From Eggerthellaceae bacterium UBA5906 (lineage in GTDB: Bacteria; Actinomycetota; Coriobacteriia; Coriobacteriales; Eggerthellaceae): a DNA stretch of 36,001 bases. Made by a program: the position numbers and the translations under genes. Shown piece by piece: positions 24,615-32,715 of the stretch. The DNA is taken from positions 1 through 36,001 of the forward strand of contig DJEE01000122.1 in assembly GCA_002431805.1 (NCBI GenBank), given 5' to 3'. The first letter of the stretch is position 1. Each line of letters starts with the position of its first letter. Under the pieces are notes generated by a model. The model made no database searches and was not told the DNA's origin. It worked only from the letters and a program-made list of their open reading frames with translations.

Positions 24615-25361
24615 CTAGAACCATTCGCGCTTGTTGAGTACGTATAGCTGTTCGAACTCGGTTTGGTTTTTCGTGAGGTAGATAATGCCCTCCACAATGC
24701 CAATAAGCCAAATGGCCCACACGGCCACTGACAGCGTGATGATGCCGCCAAGCACCGAAACACCCAGCATGATGAAGCCCGACGTGTTGTAGCCCAGGTA
24801 GAACTTGTGCACGCCCAACCACCCTAAGAAAATGGCAAGCAAACCAGCTGCCACGTGGTCTTTTGCGCCCACGCTTGGCGGCATGTACGGCTGCTGGTAC
24901 TGCTGCGCATACGGCTGTTGCGGCGCAGCGGCGCCATACGGCACCTGTTGTTGCGGCGCGGCACCATACGTCTGTTGGCCATACGGCTGCTGCTGGGCGG
25001 CAGGCTGACCAGGCTGGGCGGTTTGTCCATACGGTTGTTGCGCAGCCACCTGACCAGGTTGCCCAGCAGGTTGCTGTTCGTACGGCTGCTGCGGCTGCCC
25101 GGCAGGTTGCTGACCGTACGATTGTTGCGGCTCGGCGGGCTGGTAAGGCGCCTGCGCGGACTGGGCTTGCTGGCCATATTGATGCGCGGCGGCATAAGGG
25201 CTATCGGCCGGGACCTGCCCCGCCGGCTGCTGAGGTTGACCTGTCTGCTGCTCGTTTGCCATGCGCTGCCGCGCAGCATCTAAGCGCTCCTGCGCGGCCT
25301 TCAGCTGAGCCTCGGCTTCGGCAACTTCCTGCGCCGCGCTTGTGTTGTTCGCCTGATCCAT
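24615..25361 (-). CDS. TM2-domain membrane protein with a Q/P/Y-rich prion-like tract
   Basis: 248 residues in three parts. An N-terminal coiled-coil-like helix (about 8-40, AEAEAQLKAAQERLDAARQR) is followed by a low-complexity tract (about 40-165) made of repeated PYGQQ/AGQPQQ-like units. The C-terminal TM2 domain has two membrane helices (about 170-230) with the typical AIFLGWLGVHKFYLGY and a short cytoplasmic tail. TM2 proteins are poorly characterised; the tract suggests multivalent self-association at the membrane. It starts nine bases after the VTT-family gene, so it is cotranscribed. Repeats in the tract make it prone to length variation. Domain identity is sure; role is unknown. Confidence 0.88.
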   Translation of the reverse strand: MDQANNTSAAQEVAEAEAQLKAAQERLDAARQRMANEQQTGQPQQPAGQVPADSPYAAAHQYGQQAQSAQAPYQPAEPQQSYGQQPAGQPQQPYEQQPAGQPGQVAAQQPYGQTAQPGQPAAQQQPYGQQTYGAAPQQQVPYGAAAPQQPYAQQYQQPYMPPSVGAKDHVAAGLLAIFLGWLGVHKFYLGYNTSGFIMLGVSVLGGIITLSVAVWAIWLIGIVEGIIYLTKNQTEFEQLYVLNKREWF

Positions 25362-25370
25362 TGCTTTCCC

Positions 25371-26276
25371 TTACTTCTTCTTCGCAAGCTTCTCAACTGC
25401 ACCGATGATTTGCTCGCGGAAAATAACACACACGACGGCGATTACCGCCACCACCGCCAAGATGATAATGCTTTGCCACATGTTACCGTCAACCAGGCCA
25501 CTTGCCGCGTACGTGGAAACCAAAATGCCCGGGATGCGGCCGATGTTCGACAGCAGCAAGAAGTTGCGCATACGCATGCTGGTAAGCGGCACCAAGTACG
25601 TGAACACGTCTTTCGGCATGGCGGGAATAAGGAACAGGATGAACACGGTCAGCTCGAGTTTGCCCGATTGCTCGAAGCGTTCAAATTTTCCCAGCCATTT
25701 GTCCGACACGATGTCGCGCACAAACGGCGCGCCCAAACGATGCACCACCACGAACACGAACGCGCTCGACAAAATGCTTCCCAGTAGAATAATCAGGCTG
25801 CCAAGCCACGGGCCGTACAGCATGCCTGCCGCCATTTGCGTGGCCTCGCCCGGGATGAACGCCACCACGATTTGCAAGAACTGCAGCGCTAGCAGAATGA
25901 GGAAGCCAAGCGGACCGGCATTGCGCACGTCGTTGATGACCTCGTCGATGCCACCGGGTTCGAACAGCGTGTGGATATACGGCCACACCAGCCAGCCAAG
26001 CAACGCGATAATGGCGACGAATGCCGTCAGACCTAAAATCTTGAAAATGTCGCCGCGACGCACCGGCTTGCCATGCAGCTGCGTTTCCTCGTCGGCCTTC
26101 GCCTGGAACTCCTCGCGGCACTCATGCGCACGGTCCTTGAGCTCTTGGCGACGGCCTTGCGTGCGGTTGCGGCGCGTGTTCGTTTTGCGCTTGGCGCTTT
26201 TGGAGCCTTTTGCCCCTTTCGCGCCACGGCGTTTATTTTGCTGGGCTTTAGTTTGCTTGCGTTTCATGCTGCCCAC
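25371..26276 (-). CDS. TVP38/TMEM64 (VTT/DedA-like) membrane protein with basic N-terminus
   Basis: 301 residues. The first 75 or so are extremely rich in Lys and Arg with no hydrophobic stretch, an unusual cytoplasmic tail for the family. From about 78 come around six membrane segments of the VTT domain; FIPGEATQMAAGMLYG holds the conserved (F/Y)xPGE..xxxxG motif, and FLIPAMPKDVFTYLVP is the second conserved loop. Family members are proposed lipid scramblases or envelope-homeostasis proteins. A GTG at 26276 is taken as start; ATG at 26267 three codons later is equally plausible given GGAAGG upstream. It is 12 bp from the PRC-barrel gene and 9 bp from the TM2 gene: one operon. Confidence 0.9.
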   Translation of the reverse strand: MGSMKRKQTKAQQNKRRGAKGAKGSKSAKRKTNTRRNRTQGRRQELKDRAHECREEFQAKADEETQLHGKPVRRGDIFKILGLTAFVAIIALLGWLVWPYIHTLFEPGGIDEVINDVRNAGPLGFLILLALQFLQIVVAFIPGEATQMAAGMLYGPWLGSLIILLGSILSSAFVFVVVHRLGAPFVRDIVSDKWLGKFERFEQSGKLELTVFILFLIPAMPKDVFTYLVPLTSMRMRNFLLLSNIGRIPGILVSTYAASGLVDGNMWQSIIILAVVAVIAVVCVIFREQIIGAVEKLAKKK

Positions 26277-26288
26277 ATCGCCTTCCGC

Positions 26289-27197
26289 TTAATCGTCGTT
26301 GCGAGCCTTGTCGTACTCTTCCTTGAATGCGGCGAACATGTTTTTCTTTTTCGGAGCGGCCTTTTTCTTCGTTGGCGTGGCCTTTTTCGCTCCACCCGAA
26401 GGTGCCACGGCCTTGTCGTATTCGCTCTTGAAGTCCTGGAACATGTGCTTGGACTTGCTGATTTGCTTGCCCGTGGCATACGCGCCCTTGTTCACGGCCT
26501 CGCCCGTTGCTTTGGCGGCCTTGCTTACCGCAGGTTTAGCCTTGTCAACGGTGGTGTGCACCTTGTCCACGGCAACCGCGGTAGCGGCTCCGGCCTTTTC
26601 GGCCACGCCGCCTTCGCTATCAAGCTCGGCAACGTCGTTCGACACCAAAATGGCACCCAACTGCACCTCGTCGTCCTCGGAGCCTTCCGCACCCATTTGC
26701 ACCAACGCTGCGCCAACGCCGCGCTTGAAGCCGCGCACCATGTCGGCAGGGATGATGCGCTTGCCCAGCAGCGTGTTAGACGTAGCGCCGTTGTCGGTTT
26801 CGAACGACCTTACCGCACCCGTAAGACGATTGAACGTGACGTTACCCACGTAACCGTACGACTCGCCGTCCTCCGACATAACGGGCAGGCCTACCCAGAT
26901 AACGCAATCGTCCCAGTTCAGGCCAGCTTGCTTGCAATAAGCCTTGCCGCTGGTTGCAGCTTCGGGACGAATGACGATGCGGCCGTCAACCATGTCGTAG
27001 CCATCAATGGACACGAACAGGTCGGAGCGATGGAACATCCACAGCAAGTCAGGGCGCTTCACCACAAAGCCAATGACGCGCTTTTCTTTCGGATGGAATA
27101 CGAAGCGACGCACCTTACCGATGCGCTTCGTGCCTTTTTTGCCACCGATCACGCGCGTGCCGGTGAGTTCATGAGTGGTGATGTATTTGCTTGCCAT
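26289..27197 (-). CDS. PRC-barrel domain protein with duplicated C-terminal motif
   Basis: 302 residues. Two PRC-barrel-like units are likely (about 5-80 and 103-160; RIGKVRRFVFHPKEKRVIGFVV and SYGYVGNVTFNRLTGAV are typical strands). A helical Ala/Lys-rich part (about 195-245) follows, and then a 13-residue motif appears twice: HMFQDFKSEYDKA (251-263) and NMFAAFKEEYDKA (286-298), joined by a Lys/Pro/Ala linker. PRC barrels bind proteins or RNA; this protein may tether to its membrane neighbours. There is no signal peptide. It is the first gene of the PRC-VTT-TM2 operon. Its 5' leader (27210-27266) can fold into a long imperfect hairpin. Function is unknown. Confidence 0.82.
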   Translation of the reverse strand: MASKYITTHELTGTRVIGGKKGTKRIGKVRRFVFHPKEKRVIGFVVKRPDLLWMFHRSDLFVSIDGYDMVDGRIVIRPEAATSGKAYCKQAGLNWDDCVIWVGLPVMSEDGESYGYVGNVTFNRLTGAVRSFETDNGATSNTLLGKRIIPADMVRGFKRGVGAALVQMGAEGSEDDEVQLGAILVSNDVAELDSEGGVAEKAGAATAVAVDKVHTTVDKAKPAVSKAAKATGEAVNKGAYATGKQISKSKHMFQDFKSEYDKAVAPSGGAKKATPTKKKAAPKKKNMFAAFKEEYDKARNDD

Positions 27198-27291
27198 GAA
27201 AATCCCCTGTACATGACGAAACGGCGCACCCCACCGTCCTCTCTGGGTGAAGGGCGCGTCGTTTCATCACTGCAATTATTACAACGTTTGG

Positions 27292-27795
27292 TTACTCGGC
27301 GTCTGCCTTCGGTTCGGGCTGAGCCTCTTGCGCAGCGTCATCGGCAGCCGGTGCGGCGTCCTCCACAGCCTCGGCGGCAACCTCAACCGGAGCCTCAGCG
27401 GCTTCGCCGGATTCCTCGGCGTTCTTTGCAACCTGCGAGGCGATGCGCTGACGTGCAGCTTCAATCTTCTCGCGCAGCTCGTCGTTGTCCTGCGTGAACG
27501 ACGGCTTGAAGTTGGAGGCCGCTTCTTTCACGCGGGCAGCCGCCTGACCAGCAACTTCCTGGCCCTTAGCCTGCACCGTGGACACAACCTCCTGGCCACG
27601 GGCAGCAGCATTCTGGTAAGCATGCTGAGCGCCTGCGCCCGCGTCGGAACCGATATTCTGAGCCTGGCCCCAAGCTTCATTCACCTTTTCCGCAACCAGC
27701 GTGCGGGCCTCTTGGCCCGTTCGGGGAGCGCACAGCAAAGCTACCGCAGCGCCTGCAACGCCGCCTGCCAGGAAAATACCAAGTTTGTTGCTCAT
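27292..27795 (-). CDS. YtxH-family small membrane-anchored protein
   Basis: 167 residues. It starts MSNKLGIFLAGGVAGAAVALLCAPRTGQEAR, the YtxH signature: one short N-terminal glycine-rich membrane segment and the CAPxxGxE motif. The remainder is a long amphipathic, Ala/Gln-rich helical region (about 35-130), then an acidic Ala/Glu/Pro tail. YtxH-like proteins are general-stress proteins in Bacillus; function is unclear. The open frame extends to 27963, but ATG at 27795 has TTAAAGGAGG just upstream and fits the family. A perfect TATAAT lies about 45 bp upstream. It precedes the PRC-barrel gene by 95 bp in the same direction and may be part of the same response. Confidence 0.82.
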   Translation of the reverse strand: MSNKLGIFLAGGVAGAAVALLCAPRTGQEARTLVAEKVNEAWGQAQNIGSDAGAGAQHAYQNAAARGQEVVSTVQAKGQEVAGQAAARVKEAASNFKPSFTQDNDELREKIEAARQRIASQVAKNAEESGEAAEAPVEVAAEAVEDAAPAADDAAQEAQPEPKADAE

Positions 27796-27840
27796 AACGG
27801 CCTCCTTTAAGTCCATACTGGACGATTGCTCACAACGCTC

Positions 27841-27846
27841 ATTATA
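27841..27846 (-). promoter_or_regulatory. -10 hexamer TATAAT before the YtxH gene
   Basis: A perfect TATAAT on the minus strand (plus-strand ATTATA) about 45 bp before the ATG. No convincing -35 at the standard distance was seen. Confidence 0.45.
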
Positions 27847-27906
27847 CGGGCTAGTTGCAGCTCGCCCTGTTAAATCGCAGCTTACGCAAAAAATGGTTGC
27901 CGTTTT

Positions 27907-27941
27907 GTTAGCTAACTCATGCAAAACCTCTTTTGCATGAG
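27907..27941. promoter_or_regulatory. Adjacent palindromes upstream of the YtxH gene
   Basis: GTTAGCTAAC (27907-27916) is a perfect palindrome that abuts CTCATGCAAAA-CCTC-TTTTGCATGAG (27916-27941), a perfect 11-bp stem with a 4-base loop. It lies about 75 bp upstream of the TATAAT and about 90 bp after the stop of the ligase-like gene, so it could be an operator or a terminator without a T tail. Confidence 0.5.
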
Positions 27942-28027
27942 TGCAACTCCACAAGCCGTTCACGCAGCCGCAAGAACACGTTAGCCCATGCCCCGCATCA
28001 ACACCGCAGCTGAGGCGGCGAACTTCA

Positions 28028-29020
28028 TTAGGCGTCTAAGGCGCTTTCAACTAGCTCGTTGAGCAGATTAGGCAGCGTGAGGCCTGCCGCTTTTGCGGCC
28101 TGGGCAAACGGGGCTTCGTTGGCGAAGTTGGGGTTTGCGGCGGCCTCCAAGATGACGGCCTGGGCACCATCCCAAATAAGATCAATGCACCCGCAGTCGC
28201 GCATGCCAAGGGCGCGATATACCTCCAGCACAGCACGCTCGATTTCGGCGCGAATGGCTTGCGCATCGAGCTCGCTGGGCGAAAGCGAAGCGTTGCGCAC
28301 CGGAACGTGCAGGTCAACTGCACCGTCGGCTGTGCGCGCCTCGGCGTTGTACCAGCCCTGCTTCGGAACAATTTCCACCGGCGGCAGGGCAAACGCGTTC
28401 CAGCCCGTGCCAATAACGGGCACGGTCAGCTCCACGCCTTCCACCCATTGCTGCACCAGCGCGCGCTCGTCAAGTTTCAGCGCCTCGCGCAGGGCATCGG
28501 CCAGCTGTTCGGCGTTTTCCACACGCGCGACACCGTGGGCAGCGCTGCCGCTCACCGGCTTCACGCACAGCGGATATCCCCCGGAAATACGGCTTTCCAC
28601 CTGGGATAACACCGCTTCAGCACCCCATTGTTCGAACGCACGGCGCGAGAACACCAGCGATTGTGCGAACGTAGCCGTGGTCAAGTCCTCCGTTAAGTTG
28701 TGGTACGCCTGCAACGCGTCAGCAAGCTCCGCCTTATTGTAGGCGCGACGACACACCGCGGCGCTGCTGCCCACGCACGGCACGTTGGCCGCTGCAAGAG
28801 CGTCTTGGATGTCGCCCGATTCGCCGTCGCCGCCGCGCAGGCAGTTGATGGCAACATCGGGCTGCGCACGAAGCAGCGTGTCGGTCAGGTCGCCCGCAGC
28901 TTCAAATAGCGTGGGCTCGTGTTCGGCCTCTTTAAGCGCCGTCATCACGTCGTTGGCCGCCGCAAGCGACTGCTCGGCCTCAAACACGCCGCCTGCGATA
29001 ACCGCTACATTCAATCCCAT
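28028..29020 (-). CDS. D-alanine-D-alanine ligase-like ATP-grasp enzyme, divergent
   Basis: 330 residues. Ddl-like N-domain features: NVAVIAGG start, NCLRGGDGESGDIQDALAAANVPCVGS (59-85), then YNKAELADAL. The ATP-grasp part has LCVKPVSGSAAHGV with K154, LVQQWVEGVELTV, CGCIDLIWDG and LEAAANPNF. Against canonical Ddl, the glycine-loop pattern with EH/RE-VS is replaced by GGVFEAEQSL, and the metal-binding Asn of E-V-N-T-x-P-G is Ala (E292-A-A294). It therefore may ligate something other than two D-alanines; standard Ddl remains possible. ATG at 29020 has AAGGAG. It follows the cyanophycin-synthetase-like gene by 65 bp. Confidence 0.8.
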   Translation of the reverse strand: MGLNVAVIAGGVFEAEQSLAAANDVMTALKEAEHEPTLFEAAGDLTDTLLRAQPDVAINCLRGGDGESGDIQDALAAANVPCVGSSAAVCRRAYNKAELADALQAYHNLTEDLTTATFAQSLVFSRRAFEQWGAEAVLSQVESRISGGYPLCVKPVSGSAAHGVARVENAEQLADALREALKLDERALVQQWVEGVELTVPVIGTGWNAFALPPVEIVPKQGWYNAEARTADGAVDLHVPVRNASLSPSELDAQAIRAEIERAVLEVYRALGMRDCGCIDLIWDGAQAVILEAAANPNFANEAPFAQAAKAAGLTLPNLLNELVESALDA

Positions 29021-29085
29021 ACTGGGCTCCTTCCAATCGTTCGTTCCCCTGCACGAAAGCAAAGCAATACGCTTATGAATACCGT

Positions 29086-29667
29086 CTATGTAAGCAGTTC
29101 GGAGTGATGCTCCACCTGCTGGTTACCGTGAACAGTCAGCATTTCATTTAGAAACGCAACAGCATCGCGCATTGCTCGCAGCGCTATCAGATCATCGGAA
29201 AAGCTCACGTCTATGCGGGCTGCTCCTTGTTGCTCGTTCAGCCATTCGCTGGTGCCCACAATCGGCTTGGTTTGTGCCTCGCGCTGGCTTCGCGCCGCAT
29301 GTTGCACACCCTGTCCCGTTGGCCCTTTGGCTGAGGCAATCGCGCGAACCTGCAGGTCAACCACCAGATGTTCCAGCAAATGCGGCAGCGGGGTGCGGTT
29401 CATCACCGCCGCGAACGTGGTGCCCCGCTCGTTTACGCAAGCATGCTGCGGCAAGGTGGGAAACGCCGCCAACACCTGCGCCATCAACTCGGGCGAGGTT
29501 TCATGCGGCGCAGTGCCAAACGACACCCGGCATACGAGGTGACCCCGGTGAACCTCCATGCGCTCCACGCGAATAGGATCCGGCGTCGTACCCGCACTCG
29601 CCGAAGATGCCAAACCAGGTTGAAGCCCAGCGTCATCAGCCGGTGCCGACGAAGCTTGCCGCCCCAC
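29086..29667 (-). CDS. Protein resembling the N-terminal domain of cyanophycin synthetase
   Basis: 193 residues, no signal peptide. The middle, FPTLPQHACVNERGTTFAAVMNRTPLPHLLEHLVVDLQ, resembles the CphA N-terminal domain, where an H-C pair is followed by GTWxxHxxEHVALELQ; the later region ending VSFSDDLIALRAMRDAVAFL also fits. In CphA this domain helps bind the growing polymer; here it stands alone, next to an ATP-grasp ligase gene. No Mur-ligase-like domain is present. GTG at 29667 overlaps the upstream stop by one base (TAGTG), suggesting coupled translation; the polar first 35 residues might be skipped by starting at an internal ATG. Similarity is judged by eye. Confidence 0.6.
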   Translation of the reverse strand: MGRQASSAPADDAGLQPGLASSASAGTTPDPIRVERMEVHRGHLVCRVSFGTAPHETSPELMAQVLAAFPTLPQHACVNERGTTFAAVMNRTPLPHLLEHLVVDLQVRAIASAKGPTGQGVQHAARSQREAQTKPIVGTSEWLNEQQGAARIDVSFSDDLIALRAMRDAVAFLNEMLTVHGNQQVEHHSELLT

Positions 29668-31127
29668 TACAGCGACCCGCTTTTCAGCTGCTCAAGCGTT
29701 ACCGCGTTGCTGCCCGCAGAGTCTATGCCGCCTTCGGCGACGGCTCCTTCAAACGTGCTATCGGTTGTTCCGTCCGCAGAATCAGATGATTCGCCTGCGG
29801 AAACATCGGAATCATCAGCGCCACCTTCCCCATCGGTTGAAGTAGAAGAAGTCGCTTGCGCCCCATCGTCCGCGTCAGCCGCGCTTGCCGAATCGGCCGG
29901 CTGCTGAGCACTGCCGCCCGACGCGCCTTGCGTTTGCGTGCGATCGAGCACCGTCACGCCGTCAACCGCTGCCTCGCGCTGAATCTCGTTGCCTTGTATG
30001 CTGCTGATAGCCTGCCCCAGCTGCCAGCCAATATCGTCGAACAAGTTGCCCCAGAACGTGAAATTGCTGCCATCGGTGATAACCAACTCGGAACGGTCGA
30101 CCGAAAAGCGATATCTCCCATGGCCTTCCATCTGGCCAAACGTAAACGTAATGGTCTTCGCGCCGGTATCAAGCGTGTAGTTGTACGCCACGTCATCGGT
30201 AAGGTGGATCTTCTCGCCATCAACGGTAACAATGGATGTTGTACCGTTTGCGTACCACATGCCTCGAAAATCGGCCGCATCGTCATAGCGAGCCCACCGA
30301 CCCCACGAGAACACCGCCACCACCGTGACAACGATGGCCAGCACCGCAAGGGCAACGCCCACAGGCCAGCTGATATGGAACACATGCTTCTTGCGCGCGC
30401 GGGGTGCGCCTTGCTCGGCGTCCGCCGCCTCAGCCACATCAGCAGCTTGGCCAGCAGAAACTGCAGCGCCCTTGCCAACGTGCGGAAGCGAAAAGCCTTT
30501 CGTGCCGGATGCACCCCGCTCACTTGCTGCCGCACCGCCCGCGGAGCCGCTTGCTTCCGCCTGATGCTGCAGCTTGCGCTGCCGGCGTTCCAACCGCCGT
30601 TTGGCCGCATCAGATGCCAGTGATGCGCGCGCAGAGTCTTCCGCAGCCGAAACATCGGCGCGCGACACGTTGCCTGCCAGCTTTTCGGCTTCCTTACCTG
30701 CGGTTTTCTCCGCCTTTGCAACGGGAAAGCTTTTCACGCGCCGGCGCGGCGTTGGCTTGCCGGGTGTATCCGAGCGCACTTCGGCGCCCACGCCCGCGCC
30801 CGCAGCCGTAGACGCCGCAGCACCTACAGCTGCCTTCAGCCCTTCGTCCCTTGCCGCTTTGTTCTGCTTGAGACGCGACGAGCTTTGCGGCATGGCAATG
30901 CGATGCTTCGGTTTATGCGTCTCGGCCGACTTTTGCGCGTCCGCAGCACCCGCCGGCCGAGACGCACCAGGCGCCGCACCGGCAGCCTTTGTCCCCTGCG
31001 CACCTGAATCAGGGCGCATTTCAGGACGAGCAACCGTTTTGCCCTTAACGGAAGGGCGCGCCGGTTTAGCCGACGCGCCCTGTTCACTATTCTGCTTGCG
31101 CGGTTTTCGCTTCGTTACCACGTGCAA
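29667..31127 (-). CDS. Single-pass membrane protein with disordered ends and a small extracellular beta domain
   Basis: 486 residues. The N-terminal 250 are Ala/Lys/Arg-rich and probably disordered; one membrane helix spans about 254-275 (VGVALAVLAIVVTVVAVFSW), followed by a beta domain (about 283-355, FRGMWYANGTTSIVTVDG, GRYRFSVDRSELVITDG) resembling lipocalin-like DUF5640 modules, and then an acidic Ser/Asp/Ala-rich tail. Orientation with a cytoplasmic positive N-terminus and an external C-terminal part is likely. Low-complexity VSAGE-like pieces recur here and in the giant adhesin. TTG at 31127 or GTG at 31121 may start it; spacing to AAGG is imperfect for both. It lies 51 bp downstream of serS and overlaps the next gene. 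Function is unknown. Confidence 0.75.
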   Translation of the reverse strand: MHVVTKRKPRKQNSEQGASAKPARPSVKGKTVARPEMRPDSGAQGTKAAGAAPGASRPAGAADAQKSAETHKPKHRIAMPQSSSRLKQNKAARDEGLKAAVGAAASTAAGAGVGAEVRSDTPGKPTPRRRVKSFPVAKAEKTAGKEAEKLAGNVSRADVSAAEDSARASLASDAAKRRLERRQRKLQHQAEASGSAGGAAASERGASGTKGFSLPHVGKGAAVSAGQAADVAEAADAEQGAPRARKKHVFHISWPVGVALAVLAIVVTVVAVFSWGRWARYDDAADFRGMWYANGTTSIVTVDGEKIHLTDDVAYNYTLDTGAKTITFTFGQMEGHGRYRFSVDRSELVITDGSNFTFWGNLFDDIGWQLGQAISSIQGNEIQREAAVDGVTVLDRTQTQGASGGSAQQPADSASAADADDGAQATSSTSTDGEGGADDSDVSAGESSDSADGTTDSTFEGAVAEGGIDSAGSNAVTLEQLKSGSL

Positions 31128-31177
31128 AATGCCTTATCTACGTGCGATTTCCTACTGTAATGGTTACGTGACGGCAC

Positions 31178-32470
31178 TTACGCCTGGTCGCCGATAACCT
31201 CAACGCCGCCCATGTAGGGCACCAGCACGTCGGGCACCTTGATGGTGCCGTCGGCCTGCTGATAGTTCTCCATGATGGCAGCCATAGTGCGGCCCACGGC
31301 CAAGCCGGAGCCGTTCAGCGTATGCACGTAGCGCGTGCCCTTGAAGTGCTCGGGGTCGCGGTACTTGATGTTTGCGCGGCGCGCCTGGAAGTCCACGCAG
31401 TTCGAGCAGGAGCTGATTTCCTTGTACGCACCGTAGCTGGGCAGCCACACCTCAAGGTCGTAGGTTTTGGCGGCGGAGAATCCGATGTCGCCGGTGCACA
31501 GGCTGATCACGCGGTACGGCAGGCCCAGCAGCTGCAGGATGTTCTCGGCGTCCTTGACCATGGACTCCAGCTCGTCATAGCTTTCCTCGGGCTTGGAGTA
31601 CTTCACCATTTCAACCTTGTCGAACTGGTGCACGCGGATAAGGCCGCGCGTGTCGCGACCGGCGCTGCCGGCCTCTTCGCGGAAGCACGGCGTATAAGCG
31701 CAGTAGTGAAGCGGCAGGTCAGAGGCCTCAAGCACTTCGCCGGAGTGGATGTTGGTGAGCTGCACCTCGGCCGTAGGGATAAGGTACAGACCCTCGCGGG
31801 TTTTGAACAGGTCGTCTTCGAACTTCGGCAGCTGACCCGTGCCCGTAAGGGTGTTGGAGTTGGCCATTGCCGGGCACCACCACTCGGTGTAGCCGCGGCT
31901 GGTGTGCGTGTCGGCCATGAAGTTGATGATGGCGCGCTCAAGGCGAGCGGCCTGGCCGCGCAGCAAAACGAAGCGGCTAGCAGCCAGCTTCACAGCACGC
32001 TCGGGCTCAAGCAGGTGCAGGTCCGCACCCAAATCCCAGTGCGGCTTCATGGTAATGCCTTCAGCCTCGAAATCGCGCGGGGTGCCCCAGCGGCGCACTT
32101 CGGGGTTGTCGTTCTCGTCGTCGCCCACCGGCGTGGAGTCGGCCGGCATGTTCGGTGTGTGCAGCAAGATGTCATGCAGCTCGGCGTCGGCAGCTTCGCG
32201 CTTGGCGGACACGGCCGTAAGCTTGTCGTTGATCTCGCGCACGCGAGCCTTTGCAGCCTCGGCTTCGTCCTTCTTGCCAGCGGCCATCATCTGGCCGATG
32301 CTCTTGGACGTGGCGTTGCGCTCGGCCTGCAGGGCTTCTTCCTCGGTGATGGCGGTGCGACGAGCTTCATCAAGTTCGGAGAAGCGCGACGCGTCCCATG
32401 AAGCATGACGATTCTTCATCGCCTCGGCGACGGCTTCTTGGTTTTCGCGAACGAACTTTAGGTCTAGCAT
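31178..32470 (-). CDS. serS: Seryl-tRNA synthetase
   Basis: 430 residues, the normal bacterial length. It charges tRNA-Ser (and tRNA-Sec) with serine. The N-terminal coiled-coil arm (about 28-100), which touches the tRNA long variable arm, is followed by the class II catalytic core: motif 2 region [27 protein letters not shown] and motif 3 [21 protein letters not shown] at 32470 has AAGGGGAG upstream and a TATACT -10 element about 50 bp before. I found no T-box leader. It heads a run of minus-strand genes whose next member begins 51 bp downstream, so partial readthrough is possible. Confidence 0.98.
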   Translation of the reverse strand: MLDLKFVRENQEAVAEAMKNRHASWDASRFSELDEARRTAITEEEALQAERNATSKSIGQMMAAGKKDEAEAAKARVREINDKLTAVSAKREAADAELHDILLHTPNMPADSTPVGDDENDNPEVRRWGTPRDFEAEGITMKPHWDLGADLHLLEPERAVKLAASRFVLLRGQAARLERAIINFMADTHTSRGYTEWWCPAMANSNTLTGTGQLPKFEDDLFKTREGLYLIPTAEVQLTNIHSGEVLEASDLPLHYCAYTPCFREEAGSAGRDTRGLIRVHQFDKVEMVKYSKPEESYDELESMVKDAENILQLLGLPYRVISLCTGDIGFSAAKTYDLEVWLPSYGAYKEISSCSNCVDFQARRANIKYRDPEHFKGTRYVHTLNGSGLAVGRTMAAIMENYQQADGTIKVPDVLVPYMGGVEVIGDQA

Positions 32471-32516
32471 TGCGCGCTCCCCTTCTGTAAATCGGTTCTA
32501 GTAGAGCAGTTGAACC

Positions 32517-32522
32517 AGTATA
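32517..32522 (-). promoter_or_regulatory. Candidate -10 element of serS
   Basis: TATACT on the minus strand in the context CGCTATACTGG, about 50 bp before the serS ATG. The -35 region is GC-rich and weak, as for other likely promoters here. Confidence 0.45.
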
Positions 32523-32694
32523 GCGCAGCAAACGCGCGCGCGGCGGGCGGGCGCAACGCCTTCACGGGAGCGGCACGTAGGGGCCGTGGCGCGCAATGAG
32601 TCAAACGTTGCCGGGCGCTTCCCGACTCGCGAATGCGCTCGCAGCCCTTCCCGAGCAACGCGCAAAACCAAGTTGCGGGCAATCGGGGCGCGCA

Positions 32695-32708
32695 AAGCGC
32701 ATGCGCTT
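32695..32708. other. 14-bp palindrome after the M20 hydrolase gene
   Basis: AAGCGCATGCGCTT is a perfect palindrome seven bases after the hydrolase stop (minus strand). It could be a small 3'-end structure; no T run follows, so a terminator is not claimed. Confidence 0.4.
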
Positions 32709-32715
32709 GCAGCTA

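Noticed and set aside
32471..32715. Possible T-box leader before serS
   Set aside because: I looked for the conserved T-box sequence (TGGnACCGCG type) and a terminator before the ATG on the minus strand and found neither.
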